Shown one piece after another: positions 10,643-24,515 of a DNA stretch of 64,000 nucleotides (its first letter is position 1; every line of letters starts with the position of its first letter). Source of the DNA: Avena insularis (lineage: Eukaryota > Streptophyta > Magnoliopsida > Poales > Poaceae); NCBI GenBank assembly GCA_023614405.1, contig CM042691.1, forward strand, positions 177,106,927 to 177,170,926, read 5' to 3'. The notes below the pieces were generated by a model. That model was not told the DNA's origin and searched no databases. It saw only the letters and a list, made by a program, of their open reading frames with translations. A program made the translations under genes and the position numbers.

Positions 10643-11945
10643 GGGTTGGTTCCCTTCAATTTTTTGGCTGCCTGCCTTCTTGGTGCAGCGTGCACAAAAG
10701 GCGGCAACAACAGCAGGTATTAAGCTACTAATGTTGTCTTTGATTGGTTTTGCAGCCAATTGCTCTCTCCAATTTAACCCTGCATAGTAATGTGTAAATG
10801 GACCAAGTGGTGAGATGGATGAAAGGGGTGGTGAGGTAAGCAAATCTAGACAGATTGTTGTTGTTTGTGTCCTAGAAGATTTGGCTTTTATTGGTGAGGT
10901 GAGCAAAATTTGCAAACTGGAACTACTGTTACAGGAAATCTCACTGTTGGGACATGGGAGGACAAAGTACTGGGGAACATGAACAGATGTACTTGCGAAT
11001 CGTTCTTGCTTGGACAGTTGGACCCCAAAAGAATACTATGATGATTTATTTTTTGAAATTTAATCCAGTGTTTTTACATAAAAATATATAGAACTTATCC
11101 AGACAATTCTACTAGTAGTAAATATAAAAGCGCGTCACATTTATGTGCTAAAGCAAAGAATAAAATATGGGGAAGGGTGGATTTTTGTGTGTTCCAGTGT
11201 TTGCGTAAAAAGTCCGTATAGTAATAAGAAATTTTGGAGGTTCTGGGAGTCGTTGAGATCGCCGTCTAACATGGAATTCTATTGACCCGTAAAGGAGTCG
11301 AGGTTAACGATTGCGAGGAGAGCAAGAAACAGGAAGTTTCAAAAGAGAAACGGAATCCTTTTCCCCGACTGAGATAGATGGGAATGTTCAATCAAAATCC
11401 GCTAAAATGGCAACCGAATCTGACAAGGTAAGACTCCGTTTACTCGGGAAGAGCTATATCTGAACTGACTACAGAAAAAAACAGGAATTAATTCAACTTC
11501 AGAAATTCAAGAACGCGCGGATCAAAATCCGCACAAGGAACTTCTTCAGCGGGGAGGAGAGGACTGTAATTCATGCAACGATGGGGGTTGAGAGGGAGAG
11601 ATTCCCCTGCCTCTCTTCCAGTTCTTCTAGAGAGGAAGAAACAAGGATCGTGTTCAGTCAACCGAACCTGGGAACTAACCAGAAAAAGGAAACGAAAACG
11701 AATATGTACAGAAGCAAAACGAGGAGATCCCGAAATAGCGCACAAGAACTAACCAAGAAGCCTCGACTTCTCGCATCTATCGGGGAGCTTACCTCCGGAC
11801 ACCGTCGATCAGATCATACGAGCAGCAGGAGAAGGGTGAAGCGAAGTGGGGGAACCGGACGGGGAAGAGGATGAGAGAAGACAAGCCGCGGGGGGATGGC
11901 TGACGATGGGTAGATGGAGAGGAGATGAGGAGATCCTCAGACACA
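10643..11945 (-). other. Probable 5' UTR of the ELF4-like gene with a ~1-kb intron
   Basis: On the minus strand a strong donor (CCGGAG|GTAAGCTCC) lies at 11792 and a plausible acceptor (CACATTACTATGCAG) ends at 10780, giving a 1013-bp intron in the 5' UTR. Exon 1 would run from about 11945 to 11793 and exon 2 from 10779 into the coding region. No ATG occurs in exon 2 before the start codon. Exon 1 contains a minimal upstream ORF, ATGATCTGA (11817-11809, Met-Ile-stop). Exon 1 is C/T-rich, as monocot leaders often are. Splice sites and the 5' end are inferred, not shown by transcripts. Confidence 0.5.
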
Positions 11946-12120
11946 CGGAACAGTGCTACGGCCCCCCTTCTCTCTTTATTGCTGCTGCTCCGTACATAGA
12001 TAGATAGAATCATTTCCTAGACTAAGAGAGATTTGCGGCACGTTTCTCCACCTTCACTCTCGCTCGCTCTGCTGGATCGTCGAACGACGACACGTCTGTC
12101 TGTCATGCGTTGGAGTATAG
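11946..12120 (-). promoter_or_regulatory. Putative promoter of the ELF4-like gene
   Basis: A TATA-like AATAAAGAGA (minus strand, 11980-11971) sits about 30 bp before the inferred 5' end. Upstream there is a CT-rich tract and an ACGT core within GACAGACGTGTCGTCG (12108-12084 region, minus strand). I see no perfect evening element here. The assignment rests on position relative to the coding frame and on composition only. Confidence 0.35.
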
Positions 12121-12367
12121 CACTTAAAACTTAGAACCATCATTTTATTTCATTTGGTAAAATAAAATGAAATAATATTGATGATATTATTTTATTTGGC
12201 AATTCCATAGAAATGACATGGTAGTAAAAGAAATTAAGTTAGGCATAAAAAGAAAATTACAGAATTTATAAATGAATTTTATAACCAATTCCATGGAGCC
12301 AAACAGGTTGATTTTTGAAATCACAAATAAAATCCTTGATTCCAGCCCCAAATGATGGGAGCCAAAC
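12121..12367. other. A/T-rich DNA with imperfect hairpins, possible MITE remnant
   Basis: ATTTTATTTCATTT (12142-12155) is followed a few bases later by the near-complement AAATGAAATAATAT, and AATATTGATGATATT follows directly, so the DNA can fold. No clean terminal repeats or target duplications were found, so it is only a possible MITE remnant. The block ends at the CAAAC target site of the next LTR. Confidence 0.3.
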
Positions 12368-15300
12368 TGTCAACACCCGGATTTTTCAATCCTAGATGCC
12401 TGTTATGCCATACATCGCAATTCCAGGATTACCATTTTTGCGAGACATAACAGAATTGGATACCATAGTACATCATCCATTACAAACGATACATAAGTTC
12501 TTACACAAATAGGGATCTCATGATCCAGTTCTCAATACAACATCAAGCAGCGGAATACGTAATAATAACGGTAGCGTAGGCGAAGCTCCATCTTCGGGTC
12601 ACGGCAATCTTGTGATGGGAGATGATCCTAGTTGTCGTAACCTTCCTGGGGTCCATCTTCCAGGTACTCCTCTTCATAGTCTGGCCATGGGAATAGCCAG
12701 GGACAAAGCCATGAGTACCCTTAAGTACTCGCAAACTAATACTAACAGGTAAAGGTTTTTTTTGGATAATAGGACACTAGGCTCTAGGGTTGTTTTGCAA
12801 AAGCCAGATTTATCTCTACTAAGTTCTAAAGCTAGTCACAATTTTATAACTCCTAACTGGGATCTTGTAACTCATGTCACAACTCTGTTGTGGTCAAGTC
12901 AAAGTCTTAATTCATTTCACGGGTCATTTTGAAAAGTCTGACGGGGGAACAGTATGGCCACTCCAACTGTCCATAACCGCGGACGCGGCTATTCGAATAG
13001 TTTGACACTCTGCAGAGATTGTACACTTTCACCACAACATTCGATACATCCGTCAGGAACAAATCCTGAATTCACCATACTCAGTATGCGGATAATCAAC
13101 CCTAACCTTTCAATTACACGTCCTAGTATAAGCATCTCTCCTGTGAGTTTGGCCTCCCAACCATGACCAACTGTCATCTTGGGTACTGCACAGGTGGACA
13201 ATCTTCACAAGGTAGCCTCAGCTCAGACCTTGGCCGTGAGGAAACTAATACTAAGGAATATAAGTTTCCAGTCAAGCCCTACCCAATATTCGGGTACTGT
13301 GGTTGTACGATAAAATTGGAATGGTATCGCATCCAGACAACCATCAGTTTTATAAAGGGCTAAGGCTCATGCCTCAACATTTTTATCACCAAAATCCTCA
13401 AGTGTTTGGAAACACATGTCCAAAACATTTCAATAGAATGATCCATCATTCCAAGGTTTTCATAACCATTTTTCCACCAAGTATTCCCATCTAAAAGTTG
13501 ACCAAGTTTTATGCTTAGCACTAGCATCTACAGGTGGGGGTAGTACTAATGATGGGGTAGTATCTAGTGGAGTTTTAACTAAGTACAACCTTATATCTTA
13601 GGATGATATCAAGGTTCCTAACTTAGGCCAAATTTTATGCTCTTTATGCAACCTTCAGCATCTTTCCAATATCTACTAGTCACTTAAGTAAACTCTAAGT
13701 AAGCTTTGATAAAGAAATAAAGTAAGAAGCTTGCAAATAAAACTAGGACTGGTTTATCAAGTGGGTGGGATCACATATGCTTAAGGCATAGTAACAAGTA
13801 GGGTTTTGTTGCATCAGTAGGGTATCTTGCAAGGGTTAGCTTGCATAAATGTCAATATAAGCTTGCATAGGTATAACATCTTGCAAGTTTTAGCTTTCAT
13901 TGGCATAGTATTAGCTTGCATCAATATCAGTATAAGCTTGCCTTGTGCAGAGCAGTGGTTGAAGTTCTCCTCGGCTTCTTCTTCGTAGTATCCTCCTTCC
14001 TCCTCGTATCCTTGGTCGGTACTAGCGTCTATGAATAAATACGAGGTACAAAATCACCAAACAATACTTAACTACTTGCAATCATCACACACAAGGGTCC
14101 TATGGATGATCTAGCATCATCTCTAACATTACAAGGTTAAGGCTTGATTTAATTCCTTTTATTTTTAGAAAAGTAATTTCTACTCATTGAAAAACTACTT
14201 AAGATTTAATATTCTCCAAACCAAACATGGGATCATGTTGACACATGTCACCACCACATATTGTAGTCCATGGGAATATGATTTAAAGTGGTGTCACAAT
14301 TTAATAAGGTTTTACCCTTTTATTTTAATTAAATAAAGTGGCTAGAAATGCCTATGTAGCATTCTTTTATTACTTGAACAATATTTCTGCAAGTAAACCT
14401 ATATATTTTTATATATTCTGAAAGGTATGGTTAAATGTGATTTTTGAGAGTTGGAATCAACTCAAAAGCTATTATGGTTTAAATTTTAAAAATGTTTGAA
14501 TGCAGAAAAGCTTCTGCCTTGCTATTTTTACCATGGGTGATCTATAGATCCAAATGACTTGAATCCAACGGGCTTGGATTCAGCATTCACACACCTTTCC
14601 AACAAAATTGGTTTCATTCAATTTGGTGCACTGAATCGATCTGGGTTGATTTTTGAAGTTGGGTACAGAAGTGTGTTTGAATTGAAATAGAAAAAGGTTT
14701 AATTTGAATAACTGGGCTGCGCGGGAAAAGTTACTGGGCCGGCCTGCTAAGCGCAGTGCTCCCGCGGGCTGCTTAAGTGGGTGTCCCCACTCATCAGTGA
14801 CACGGGGCTGGGCGAAGCGGTATGGGGCAACGTGGATCGTTCGATCTAGTTCTAATCTAACGGCTGGGAGTCATCGTCGACACGAGACAACGCCGGCGAG
14901 AACGAAACCTAGCGCGACCAGTGAGGGGTGTTGGGGGCTCACCGGGGTACTGGCGAGGGTCGGCGAGGCGGGCGAACGACGAAGTCGACGACGGCGAATC
15001 TCCTGGTACCAGTGGCTTCTCTTGGGGCGGCTCCAATCGCTGGCTCCCTTCTTCTCCAGGGCGGGCTCCGGTGAAATTCCGGCGGGGTGGTGCTCGCCTT
15101 GCTCTGAGAACGGTGTGGCACGATTAGTGAGGAGAGGGGAGTGAGATGGTGTGAATAAATTGTGCGGGGGTGGCCTCTATTTATAGTCGAGCGAGGGGAC
15201 CGTCGGGGCGCATGGTGAGCTCGTCGGGGCAAGTTCTGATGACTAATGGCATGGGCAAGGGTAGGGGATGGTGCGGTGTCTTCTGGCGATGCTCAACGAC

Positions 15301-16423
15301 ATGGTCTCGAGGCATGGGGCGGTGTGGTTTTGTCTGGAACGGGCGGTGCTCTGCACGGCAGAGGCAGCGTCTTCGACGGCGGGCGGTGGTACAGGCGGGC
15401 AGGCGGCAAACGGGATGTCTGGTGGTCTCTGGGTTGATGGCGATCGTGTGTGCCGTGAGGGCGCGGCGTCTGTGGGCGCTGGTCGAGGTCGTGCTTCTGC
15501 GCATGCTCGGCATGGTCTCTGGCGGTCTGGCGCGGCTTGTGCGTGGTCTGTGGCTTGCAACGCCATTTGGGGACAGTAGTGGCGGTGGACGGTGGTGCCT
15601 CCCAGACAAGGTTGGCAGCTAGTTCTTCCTCTAGCTCATTGTCCCACAATGGGGTGACAAGGGGTGCTCTGTTCACCATTGATGACAATGGCAAGCTCAG
15701 GGGTGCTAGTCCTTAGTTAAACTTCCTAGATGATCTCTTGAGCTATGTGTGAGCTAACTAGGGAACAAGTTAGGCCAATTTATCGCACACTATAGTGTTT
15801 GATGTTTGTTTGATTTGTGTCTGCAACCTGTTTGATGAAATGGCCGCATGAACTCAAGTTTTGAATTTTGAAAAGATTTTTGGTGGGTTTGCTAGATTGG
15901 TGCTGGTGAGTCTGCAGATGCTTGGGTTTTGAAAGTTGAGCTTGTTTGAGTGGTTTTTTAAAAAGTAGGATCTTCCCATATGATAAAGATTCAATTTTGA
16001 ACTGTCATTTAAACTATGCATTTGAAAGTTTCTGGATGATCACAAAGTGGGCCTTGATACTTTGTTATGAGTACATTCAAGGGGTGCAAAAATCCAGAAA
16101 AGTTTCTGTTAGGTTCTGAAAGTTTGAGACAGCCAAAGTAGGCATGGGAGTTAAATTGGCCAAAATGACCATTCATTTCATATATGTGTTTTGATTTACT
16201 TGTCTTTAGGAAAAGTGTGGGAAATGTTTTAGATGATGTTTATTTCACCTAAGAAACATTTTACAAGCAATGAAAAAAACAAACAAGGTGGTTTTAAAAG
16301 AATTCAAAATCAATGCCTACACATATGCATGCATTCATGATTTTATTTAGAAAAGTTTTTGTTAACCCTAATTTTGATGATTAGAATTTGATGATCCAAG
16401 CTTAGTATTTTTGGGATGTTACA
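12368..16423 (-). mobile_element. Solo LTR of a long-LTR Ty3/gypsy element, TSD CAAAC
   Basis: The block runs from TGTCAACACCCGG (12368) to TTGGGATGTTACA (16423), i.e. TG...CA, and is flanked by CAAAC on both sides (12363-12367 and 16424-16428). There is no internal domain, so it is a solo LTR of 4056 bp left by LTR-LTR recombination. Read on the minus strand it starts TGTAACATCCC, the same start as the other long LTRs here. It also shares short blocks with the chromovirus LTRs at 48352 and 58699 (GGCTATTCGAATAG, ACTCTGCAGAG, AGTACTCGCAAAC), so it is probably a related family in the same orientation. The GC-rich 14700-15650 part with long frames on both strands is ordinary LTR sequence, not a gene. 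Confidence 0.88.
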
Positions 16424-17037
16424 CAAACAAGCTCTTATAGGTCGTTGCAGCTCGACTTTATGTTTGATGACGCTGAGCAAATAGATACGTTGATCGTTAT
16501 TCTAAAACTTTATCTACACAAACTACGGTCTCAACAGCCAAAGAAACCGAAAGGGACCACAAGTACAAAAAAAATCCCGCAAAAAAGTACAATTATTTTT
16601 GAAATACAACATTTGTTAAAATTAGTACTCCCCATTCATAGTTCTTTTTGTTAATTTGAACTAAAACCATGACTTAAATTATAGAACGGAGGAGTATCTT
16701 ATTCGGATACTGTCTATGCATATAGTAGCCCTATACAGGGATGTGTTCGATTCTAGAACTAGGTGGAATGGAACAAAACCGTTCCGCACCCAAAGCATGT
16801 TCTTGTTTTTGGTAGGGTAGAAAGAATGGAACCTAGTGGTTCCCTGGAAGAGAATATATCCCTTATATGCGGAATGCACCCCTTTCACCAAATCGGTGGA
16901 ATCTGGTGGAAAAAGTTGCTAATGACACCGCACCGATCAAAAGAAAAAAGAAAACTTCTTATCCTCACATGTTCATGCTCTCTCTCTCTCGTCTGTTTCT
17001 TCCACCCGCTGACATGGATATGCCCTACGGGTACCCG
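16424..17037. other. Intergenic DNA between the solo LTR and element C
   Basis: No gene is supportable. Near 16735-16920 the text (GGTGGAATGGAACAAAACCG, later GGTGGAATCTGGTGG) resembles A/G-rich MITE or hAT-type remnants common in grasses, but no clean ends were found. A small Stowaway-like element is listed separately. Confidence 0.35.
16628..16694. mobile_element. Short Stowaway-like MITE
   Basis: This 67-bp element starts CTCCCCATTCATAGTTC and ends TATAGAACGGAGGAG, imperfect inverted copies of each other, and is flanked by TA (16626-16627 and 16695-16696). The CTCC terminus and TA duplication fit Stowaway, but the TIRs are diverged and the element is short. Confidence 0.5.
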
Positions 17038-17517
17038 ATGTTAACATACTTGGTCTAGCCTGACAGAAGGCCCACTTGACAATCTGTCAGGGTCCATGAC
17101 GCCTATGATGTTTCGGCTGCTATGAAGCCCATATGGACATAGACTCCCAAGCGCACAAGACAAGGAAATCTCAAGACTAGAGTTTGAATACAACTTGTAA
17201 CCAACTCGTATCGGTACCTGAGACCTAGTCTCCCCATATATAAAGGCTAGGAGGGTTCAACGAGGAGGATAGGCTACGCCACCATAGATAGATCTTTCTC
17301 TCCGCCGCTACAATAGATCTACATATCTAGATATCTTCCCCCCGCATACGCACCTCACGCCAGATCGCATCTGCGCACCCCTGTAACTTTCGGTTCCGCC
17401 GTAATCAAGAGCAGACAAGCAGGAGTAGGGTTTTCCCTCTGGGGGCCTTAACCTGGGTAAATCTCGTGTCCCGTGTTGCTTGTCTGTTAACCGTTCTGCG
17501 ACTTCCAGCATCCCCAT
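17038..17517 (+). mobile_element. LTR of element C, left part (split by the 17.5-39.6 kb nest)
   Basis: The stretch reads like a short gypsy LTR: a TATA box, a pyrimidine-rich start region, and then U5-like sequence that resumes without loss after the nested insertion (CAGCATCCCCAT | CTTATCCAAAACCC at 39581). Shortly after the resumption comes a PBS-like TGGTGCCATCTGTGGGA. The left LTR end is not certain: TGTTAACATACTTGG at 17038 and TGTCAGGGTCC near 17086 are both candidates. Confidence 0.5.
17237..17246 (+). promoter_or_regulatory. TATA box of the element C LTR
   Basis: CCCCATATATAAAGGCTAGG is a strong plant TATA context. It lies about 280 bp before the nested insertion, which fits a U3/R boundary in a short LTR. 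No transcript evidence is available. Confidence 0.5.
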
Positions 17518-19739
17518 TGTAACATCCCAGCATATAGGAACTAACGAAGGGTAGATTTAGGAATTTGAAACATTGCATGCATTCATCTGTGAAAATGTGG
17601 GTAAATTTTTCGCCAAATAAAAACCTAAAGTGATCAAGATTTCTTTCATACTTTGAGAATAGGTTTAGTCTTGAAGAATGATTGTTATAGACTTTGATAT
17701 GATCTTTGTGGATTTATGGTTTTGGGAAATGAAATTTGAATTTAAAACTTGAATGTTTGAATTTATAATTCAAAAGGTTTAAGAATTAGATTTGAGTGAT
17801 TGGGTTTAGTCAAGAGTTAACAATTAATGACTCAGACTTTGAATAAAATAAATGAACCCATAGAATGAATATTGATTCCAAAACTTTATTCAATAAATGA
17901 GTTACATAATGTAACTTATTAGAAATATTTACAATAGTAAATAAAACAAAAGAAAAATCTTTATATATTGAATAATAGTAAAATAGTTATTACAAAAGAA
18001 TAAAATAAAAAAATACAAAATAATAAATTAAAGATTACAATTGAATCGGAGAAATATTACAAGTGACTATTCTATAAAAAATAAAAACCTAAACTAAAGT
18101 CTTGATCTTCAAATCTGGTACCTGCAAAACAAACACAAATAAAAATAAAGAAGGTTAAGGTTAGAATGGAATTACTCTCAGACTTGTCAGTGAGGTGCAG
18201 TAATCAAGATTCATCATTGAGTACTTTTATAAAAGGGGCAAGTTTCACCAATATGAAAGAATATATCTTTCATAATTTTAAGCCAGAAGTTAAATGACAG
18301 CAAACAGGGGCAAGTTTCACCAGCCAAGTAAAAGTAATCAGATAAGAGTAACTTTCCAAAATTCTGAACATATCCACATCTGTGCAGCAAGCACACAAGC
18401 AGCACACACACCAAATTGCATGGTGTGTGCTGTCAGCACCTTAGCAACATCCCAGCAACACAAAACCATCAACACAACCGTGGGCAAGCACACAATCTCA
18501 TCTTCTTTATCTTACACATCAAGCTCAACAGCCAGCAGTTAAACCAAGCACAGCAGCCAACAACCAAACCAACCAAAGCCCAGGATCACATCACCAGGAT
18601 GGTGACATAAGGAGGGGGAAGCTCAGGTGGATAGCAAGACCAAGGTCAAGCCATCAGGATCAGGAGATGATGTGCTAGATCAAGGACAAGCCAGGAGCTA
18701 AATATACCAGGGGAGCACAAGATCAAGCTACCACAAGATCCACCACTAGCAACCACAACATCAAGTGACAGTGGTGAGTACATAGACCATCACATGATCT
18801 ATCTGTCTAAGATTAGACCAGCATACATGATCTGTATCACATTCAAACTCTCAGAAAGCACCCAAGTGGGGTGAATCCATCACTGAGGTTTTAAACTCTA
18901 AAAGCAAACAGCAAAGTACAAATATCCAACCAAAACTCAGAACAACATCATTGATTTGGCTAGCAAGCTATATTTCAATTCAAGAATAAATATAGCTAAG
19001 ATTTAACTTCTAGGCACATCCCTAAAGATAAGGGTAGCACCTTAGAAGTTAATCTTTTGGATCCATATAAATGATCAAGCCTACTATCATTTTTTCCAAG
19101 CTTTGATTCAAGAAACAGTAGCTGGTACCACTACCAGAACTATCCATATGAATCAACTAGATAAAGCCTAATCCCTAAGCCTCAGACCAACATCATTGGT
19201 ATTAGGGATTTCAGAAAAGAACATTTCTACTTATCTTTTAATGCCAAGCTTGCCTTAAGCTTAAACCAACCCAAACAATGGATTAGAATCAATCTTGTGT
19301 GCCATACAAAGATGGTGTCACAAGAACAATTCTACATGAATCAGAATAAACATTCCATATTCACATATTCAATCAATCAATCTACCAATCATTTTCCTGT
19401 CATTACAGGAATCATAATTAGAACATTCCTATATATATCTTCATTGTTTGAGATCATTGTGATCTCAAACCACACATGAATTCTCAAGACAACAGCATTA
19501 AGACAGTAATTTCATCACCATACCCATTATCATTAACCAAGAAATGACAGTGGTAAGTTATCAAACCCACTGACTTTACCAAGCATTGATTTCAGAGCAA
19601 CTATATCATCTGAATCATATGAAATCTAAACATAAAATCATCTAATAAGCCACCAGAACCATTATAGTTCATCTTAAGCAGCAAGCCTCAAGCTAATAAT
19701 CATTCAACATGTTTAGAGACCATCAACACATGATCTAAT

Positions 19740-22700
19740 TGTAACATCCCAGCATTTAGGAATATGAATTGTTGCATGCATTCATTTGAGAAAATGTGAT
19801 TAAAATTTTCGCCAAATAAAAACCTTGAAGTGATCAAAGTTTCTTTCTTACTTTGAGATTAGGTTTAGTCCTAAAGGAGGATTGTTATAAACTTTGATAT
19901 GATCTTAAAAGAATTATGTGTGTTTTGAAATGAGTTTGGATTTTAAAACCTAAGTGTTTTATAATTTACATGATTTTGATATAAGATTTGAATCTTAAAT
20001 TAATTAAGAGAAAAGTATTACAACTTAAATCTTATCTAAAAACAATATTGTATATGAAATTCATTTTATATACATAAACAAGTTATCAAGAATGAACTTA
20101 CTGAAGTTATTCAAAACTTCACAATTTACAAAAAGAATAAAGAATAAGAATATTCTTTATTAATAAATATATAATCTTTATTACAAATGAATAAAATAAA
20201 GATTACAAGAATTATAAAAGAAAAATTACAAAAGAATAAGAAAATTACATTTGTAGATTTACTAACTAGCCTACAACTAAATCTTCATCCTTATCTTTGT
20301 ACCTGCAAAACAAAGATTAAATAGAAAACAAAATAGGATTAGTGTTAGTATATTTCTCTCAGATATGTCAGTGAGGTGCACTTGAAAACTCATCACTGAG
20401 AAATGTTATAAAGGGGCAAGTTTCATCAATATGAAAGATTTCATCTTTCATAAATTTACAGCCAGAATGCAAATGACAGCCAAAAGGGACCAATTCACCA
20501 GCCAGGGTAAAAGTAGTTTGGTAATAGTAAGTTCAAACTTTTTGAACCTATCCACAAGTGCATAGCAGGCACACAGATTGGACACACACCAGCATGCATG
20601 TGGTGTGTTGTCAAGCTCACAAGCATAGTCAATATCACAAAACCACAGCACAGCCTTGGGGGAGCACATCAGTGCATCTCTCCACTACACATCACACAAG
20701 AGGAGCCAGGATAGACAACAAGAACAACAACCAAACCAGACCAACCCAGATCAATCAAACCTCACCAGGATGGTGACATAAGGAGGGGAATGGATTAGGT
20801 GGATAGCAAGATCAAGCCAGGAGCTAGGAGGAGCAGGGACAACTCAAGGGCAAGCTCAGGAGCCCAGCAAAAGCAGATCAAAACCAGATCAAGATCATCA
20901 TCACCAATTTACTACATCAGCACCAGATTTTGTGGTGAGTTTCATAAAACCTTCACATGATCTAATCATCTTATTTAGAGAGAAACATGTGTTGTTTTAT
21001 AAAACAAAACCTCAGAAAACACCCAAGTGGGGTGAATCCATCATAGGGATTTTATTTTAAACTCTAAAGGCAAACAACAAAGTACCAAGGTCCAACCTGA
21101 GCTCAGAGCAACATCCTTGCTCTGGTTGTTAAACTATATCTTACCATTCAATCATGCATATACCTATGATCTATTTCTAGGCACATCCCTAAAGGAAGGG
21201 TAGCACCTTAGGACTAAATCCATAGGATTCATAACATGATCAAGCTCACTATCAATTTTTCCAAGCTTTGATTCAATAAAGAATAGCTGGTACCAGTACC
21301 AGGACTATCTAGATGAACCAATTAGATAAACTTTGAATCCCTAAGCCTCAGACCAACACCATTGGTCTTAGGGAATTCAAATAAGAGCATCTATATTTAC
21401 CTCTCAAAGCCAATATTGCCTTAAGGACAAACTAACCAAATCCATGGTTTAGAATCAAACTTGTGTACCATACATGATGGTGTCACAAGAACAATCCAAT
21501 ATGAATCAGGAAAGGCTGGAAATCATCATAGTTTCAGAAAATCAACTTACTAATCATTTTCCTGTAACACAGGAATCATAACTAGGAGATTCCTATAATA
21601 AACTTTATTGTTTGAGATCATAATGATCAAACCACATGCTAATTTCCAAGTTATCAGCACTAAGATAGTAGCTGTATCTTATCATAATTATGACCATGAA
21701 TCAAATAAACAGTGGAAAGCTATCAGATCATTAGCTTAACCAAGCATGTTTCCCAAACAACAATATCATCTTAATCAGATGCAATTTAAGCATCAAATCA
21801 TCTAGTAAGCCACTAGAAACATCATCTATCAATTTTAAGCAACAAGTTTCAAGCCAGTAAGCATTTAGCATGGATACAGACCATCTAAACATGAATCAAA
21901 TCATCTAGTACATGAACAAGAACTTAGCAGGAACCCTAAATGGATGATCGTCTTAATCTGAATCAGACAGTAGGAAAGACAACACTACCAGCATCTAGCA
22001 TGAAACCAGCAAACACAAAGAGCATCAGGGGAGAAGAATCAAACTCACCATGGGTCCTCGCTGACGAATCGAAGAGGAAGCAGGGTGGCCGACAAACCGC
22101 GGCGGCACAAGGAGCACCCAGAGGGGCGCTGCAACCTGCACCTACCATGGCGGCAGCCACAGCAGCGCACGAGACCAACACACCACCGCAGGCAGGATCA
22201 CGGCGGCGGCAACAACACCTTTTTTGAACCCTAGGGTTCGGGAATGCGGTGGACCTGACCACGGGGAAGCCCCGGAGTCAAATCCAAGTGGATAGAGCGA
22301 ACGAGCGTCATTGACAACCCCAACCCGTACCACGACGGCGGCCAGAATGGTCGACGCTGACAGAAATCGACGGTGGCGGCATCGCCGGCCACGGGGTCGA
22401 GTTAGAGGACCAGGGATAAGGTCGAGGGAGAGAGGGAGGCAGAGTGGGATGGGTGGGCCAAAACCCTTCGGGGTGATCTTTTGACCCTGCCCTATTGGGC
22501 CACACTGGCCCAATAAGCCCAAGGGGCCAGCCCAAGTTATTTAATAAACGATTTTGATTAATCAAAAAAGACGAAAATGCCCCTGACCTCAATAAAAATT
22601 ATAGAAAATAAAATAAAAGTCCAAAAATTATAAATAAAATATTTTTGGATTCACAATAATCCACTCTTTCCAAATAAAATAAGATATAAAATTTTGGACA

Positions 22701-24515
22701 CTTAAATTTTTATAAAATTTTTGTAAGTTTTATATTCCTTATGGAATTTTACAAAATTATTGAAAGGTGATAAAAATAAATAAAAATCACTTTCATTATT
22801 CAGTAATATTATAGTATCTTTGAAAAATACTAAATAAATATTTAGTAATAAATTTAATGTATAATTAATAATTCCTAAAAGAATCATTGAATCAATAAAA
22901 GTCAAATAAAAAAAGTAATTAAATAAAATAATTCAATATATGCAATAAATATTAAAAAAATAATATTTATAAATGCTTTATTAAAAATGGCACCTTATAT
23001 AAGGAAAATGCATATAGAATTAAATAATGCATTACATTACTTGCATAATCATTTTGCTTCTTTAAATATTGTCCTTACCGGGCAATAATGATGTTTTGTA
23101 GAACTAGAAGCTGAAGGTCCAGTGCAAGCATCAGACTTCACTACGTTGCCATCACAAGGCAAGTTCATCACTTTCTCATGTCCTTTGAAGAGTCTTTATC
23201 AAAGTATTTGCAAATTGCGTGTTATCATATATGTTATAAAAGAAAGAAAATATTATTTTCATAAACAAAGAAATCATAGATATCATCCTAAGTGGTGATA
23301 TAATGGAGCAATAGAACTTAGAGTTCTAATTGCAACAATGATGATAAAATAGGGACTTAATAACCCCTGACATCAGTGATTCTAGCGCCGTATATTACGC
23401 GTTAGCCATGAGATTTGGAATGGGACAGAGAAGTCAGCCGTATCTTCTTCGTCTCGCATGAAGCCGGATGTGCAGGTCGTGGCTGTTATCCTCGTAGCGT
23501 GCATATTGATTGGTAATTCATAGAGGATATGCAGCATATGGGCGGGAACCCTCATCGTCCCACGATAGTTCTGGCATTTAACGGTTTGTACAAACCATTG
23601 TCGTAATTCATTATGTGGGCATGGTGTACACCAAGGAGGTATGCGGGGTCGCGAAGGGGGCAGTGATTGGCTTGGACCAACTACTGGGCCCCACATCATG
23701 GAATTGTGGACGGGAAAGTATGCCCGGTTGTGCAACAAGGAGTTGATCTCTCATGGGTAAAGTAACGCACCTCTGCAGAGTGTAAGAACTATAACTTGTT
23801 ACTCCCTGTTACGGGAAGGAGCTACGAACGCGGCAGGAAAGGAACTCCATGAAAGTTCTGGTCAACCTGTGAAGGCTAATTGTCATAGTTTTTCGGAATA
23901 AAATCAACCTTTGAAGAAAGATTTACAAAAACTGCATAGTACCAAGGATTTATAATCCGAGGTGGTAGTTAGAGAATCAAACTTTCCACCTTGCATATAA
24001 TGAACTTGTTGGGTAATGCTGTTACTCATTCTTTCCTTTGATCCCTTGCTTAGACTCTGAGGATCCCGAGAACATGCCAATGTATGCAGCCGAATGCCAA
24101 GAAGACGTGTTCTACGAGGAAGCTGATCTATCCGGAGGAGTTGAAGGCGTGGACTACGAGATCCGTTGCGGTGTCGATGATAACGAGTCCACTTAATTGT
24201 CTAGTTAGTAGTAACTAACGGAGCCGAGCAGCATGAACTCTATAGAATAAGCTGTTGAGCCCCACTCCTAGTCGGAGTTGCTACTTTTAAAATTTCCACT
24301 GAACACTTTATATTTTGGTTTGTAAGTTGGATCTTTTGGAAGTCTTGAACTTCCTGTATTGTAATAATAATAATGTGTGTACTTTTGTAATATGGACCCG
24401 CAATGTTTCTGTTGTACCACTCTGAGGGATGTGATATTTATGGAACTGTGTTCTGTGGATGTCATGTCAATGACTATAGTGTACTACACATAAAGTGGTA
24501 TGCTGGGTCACCGCA
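19740..24515 (+). repeat. First LTR of inner element A (behaves as a solo LTR)
   Basis: TGTAACATCCC...GGGTCACCGCA, 4776 bp, flanked on both sides by CTAAT (19735-19739 and 24516-24520). It is very similar to the LTR at 31060-35828 but lacks about 23 bp near its start (after CCCAGCAT). Because the host LTR resumes directly after it, this copy has the structure of a solo LTR although the element's internal region lies downstream. It includes A/T-rich U3, a GC-rich block near 22050-22450 and the TATA palindrome near 22993. Confidence 0.85.
22993..23004 (+). promoter_or_regulatory. Palindromic TATA box in the family A LTR
   Basis: CCTTATATAAGG, a perfect 12-bp palindrome containing TATATAA, is followed within 100 bp by a conserved TTGTCCTTACCGGGCAATAA. 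It is the best core-promoter candidate in the 4.8-kb LTR. It recurs at 34333-34344 and is degenerate in the outer LTR. Confidence 0.5.

Noticed and set aside
14704..15694. Frames of 130-150 aa on both strands
   Set aside because: They lie in the GC-rich part of a solo LTR, overlap each other antisense and show no domain.
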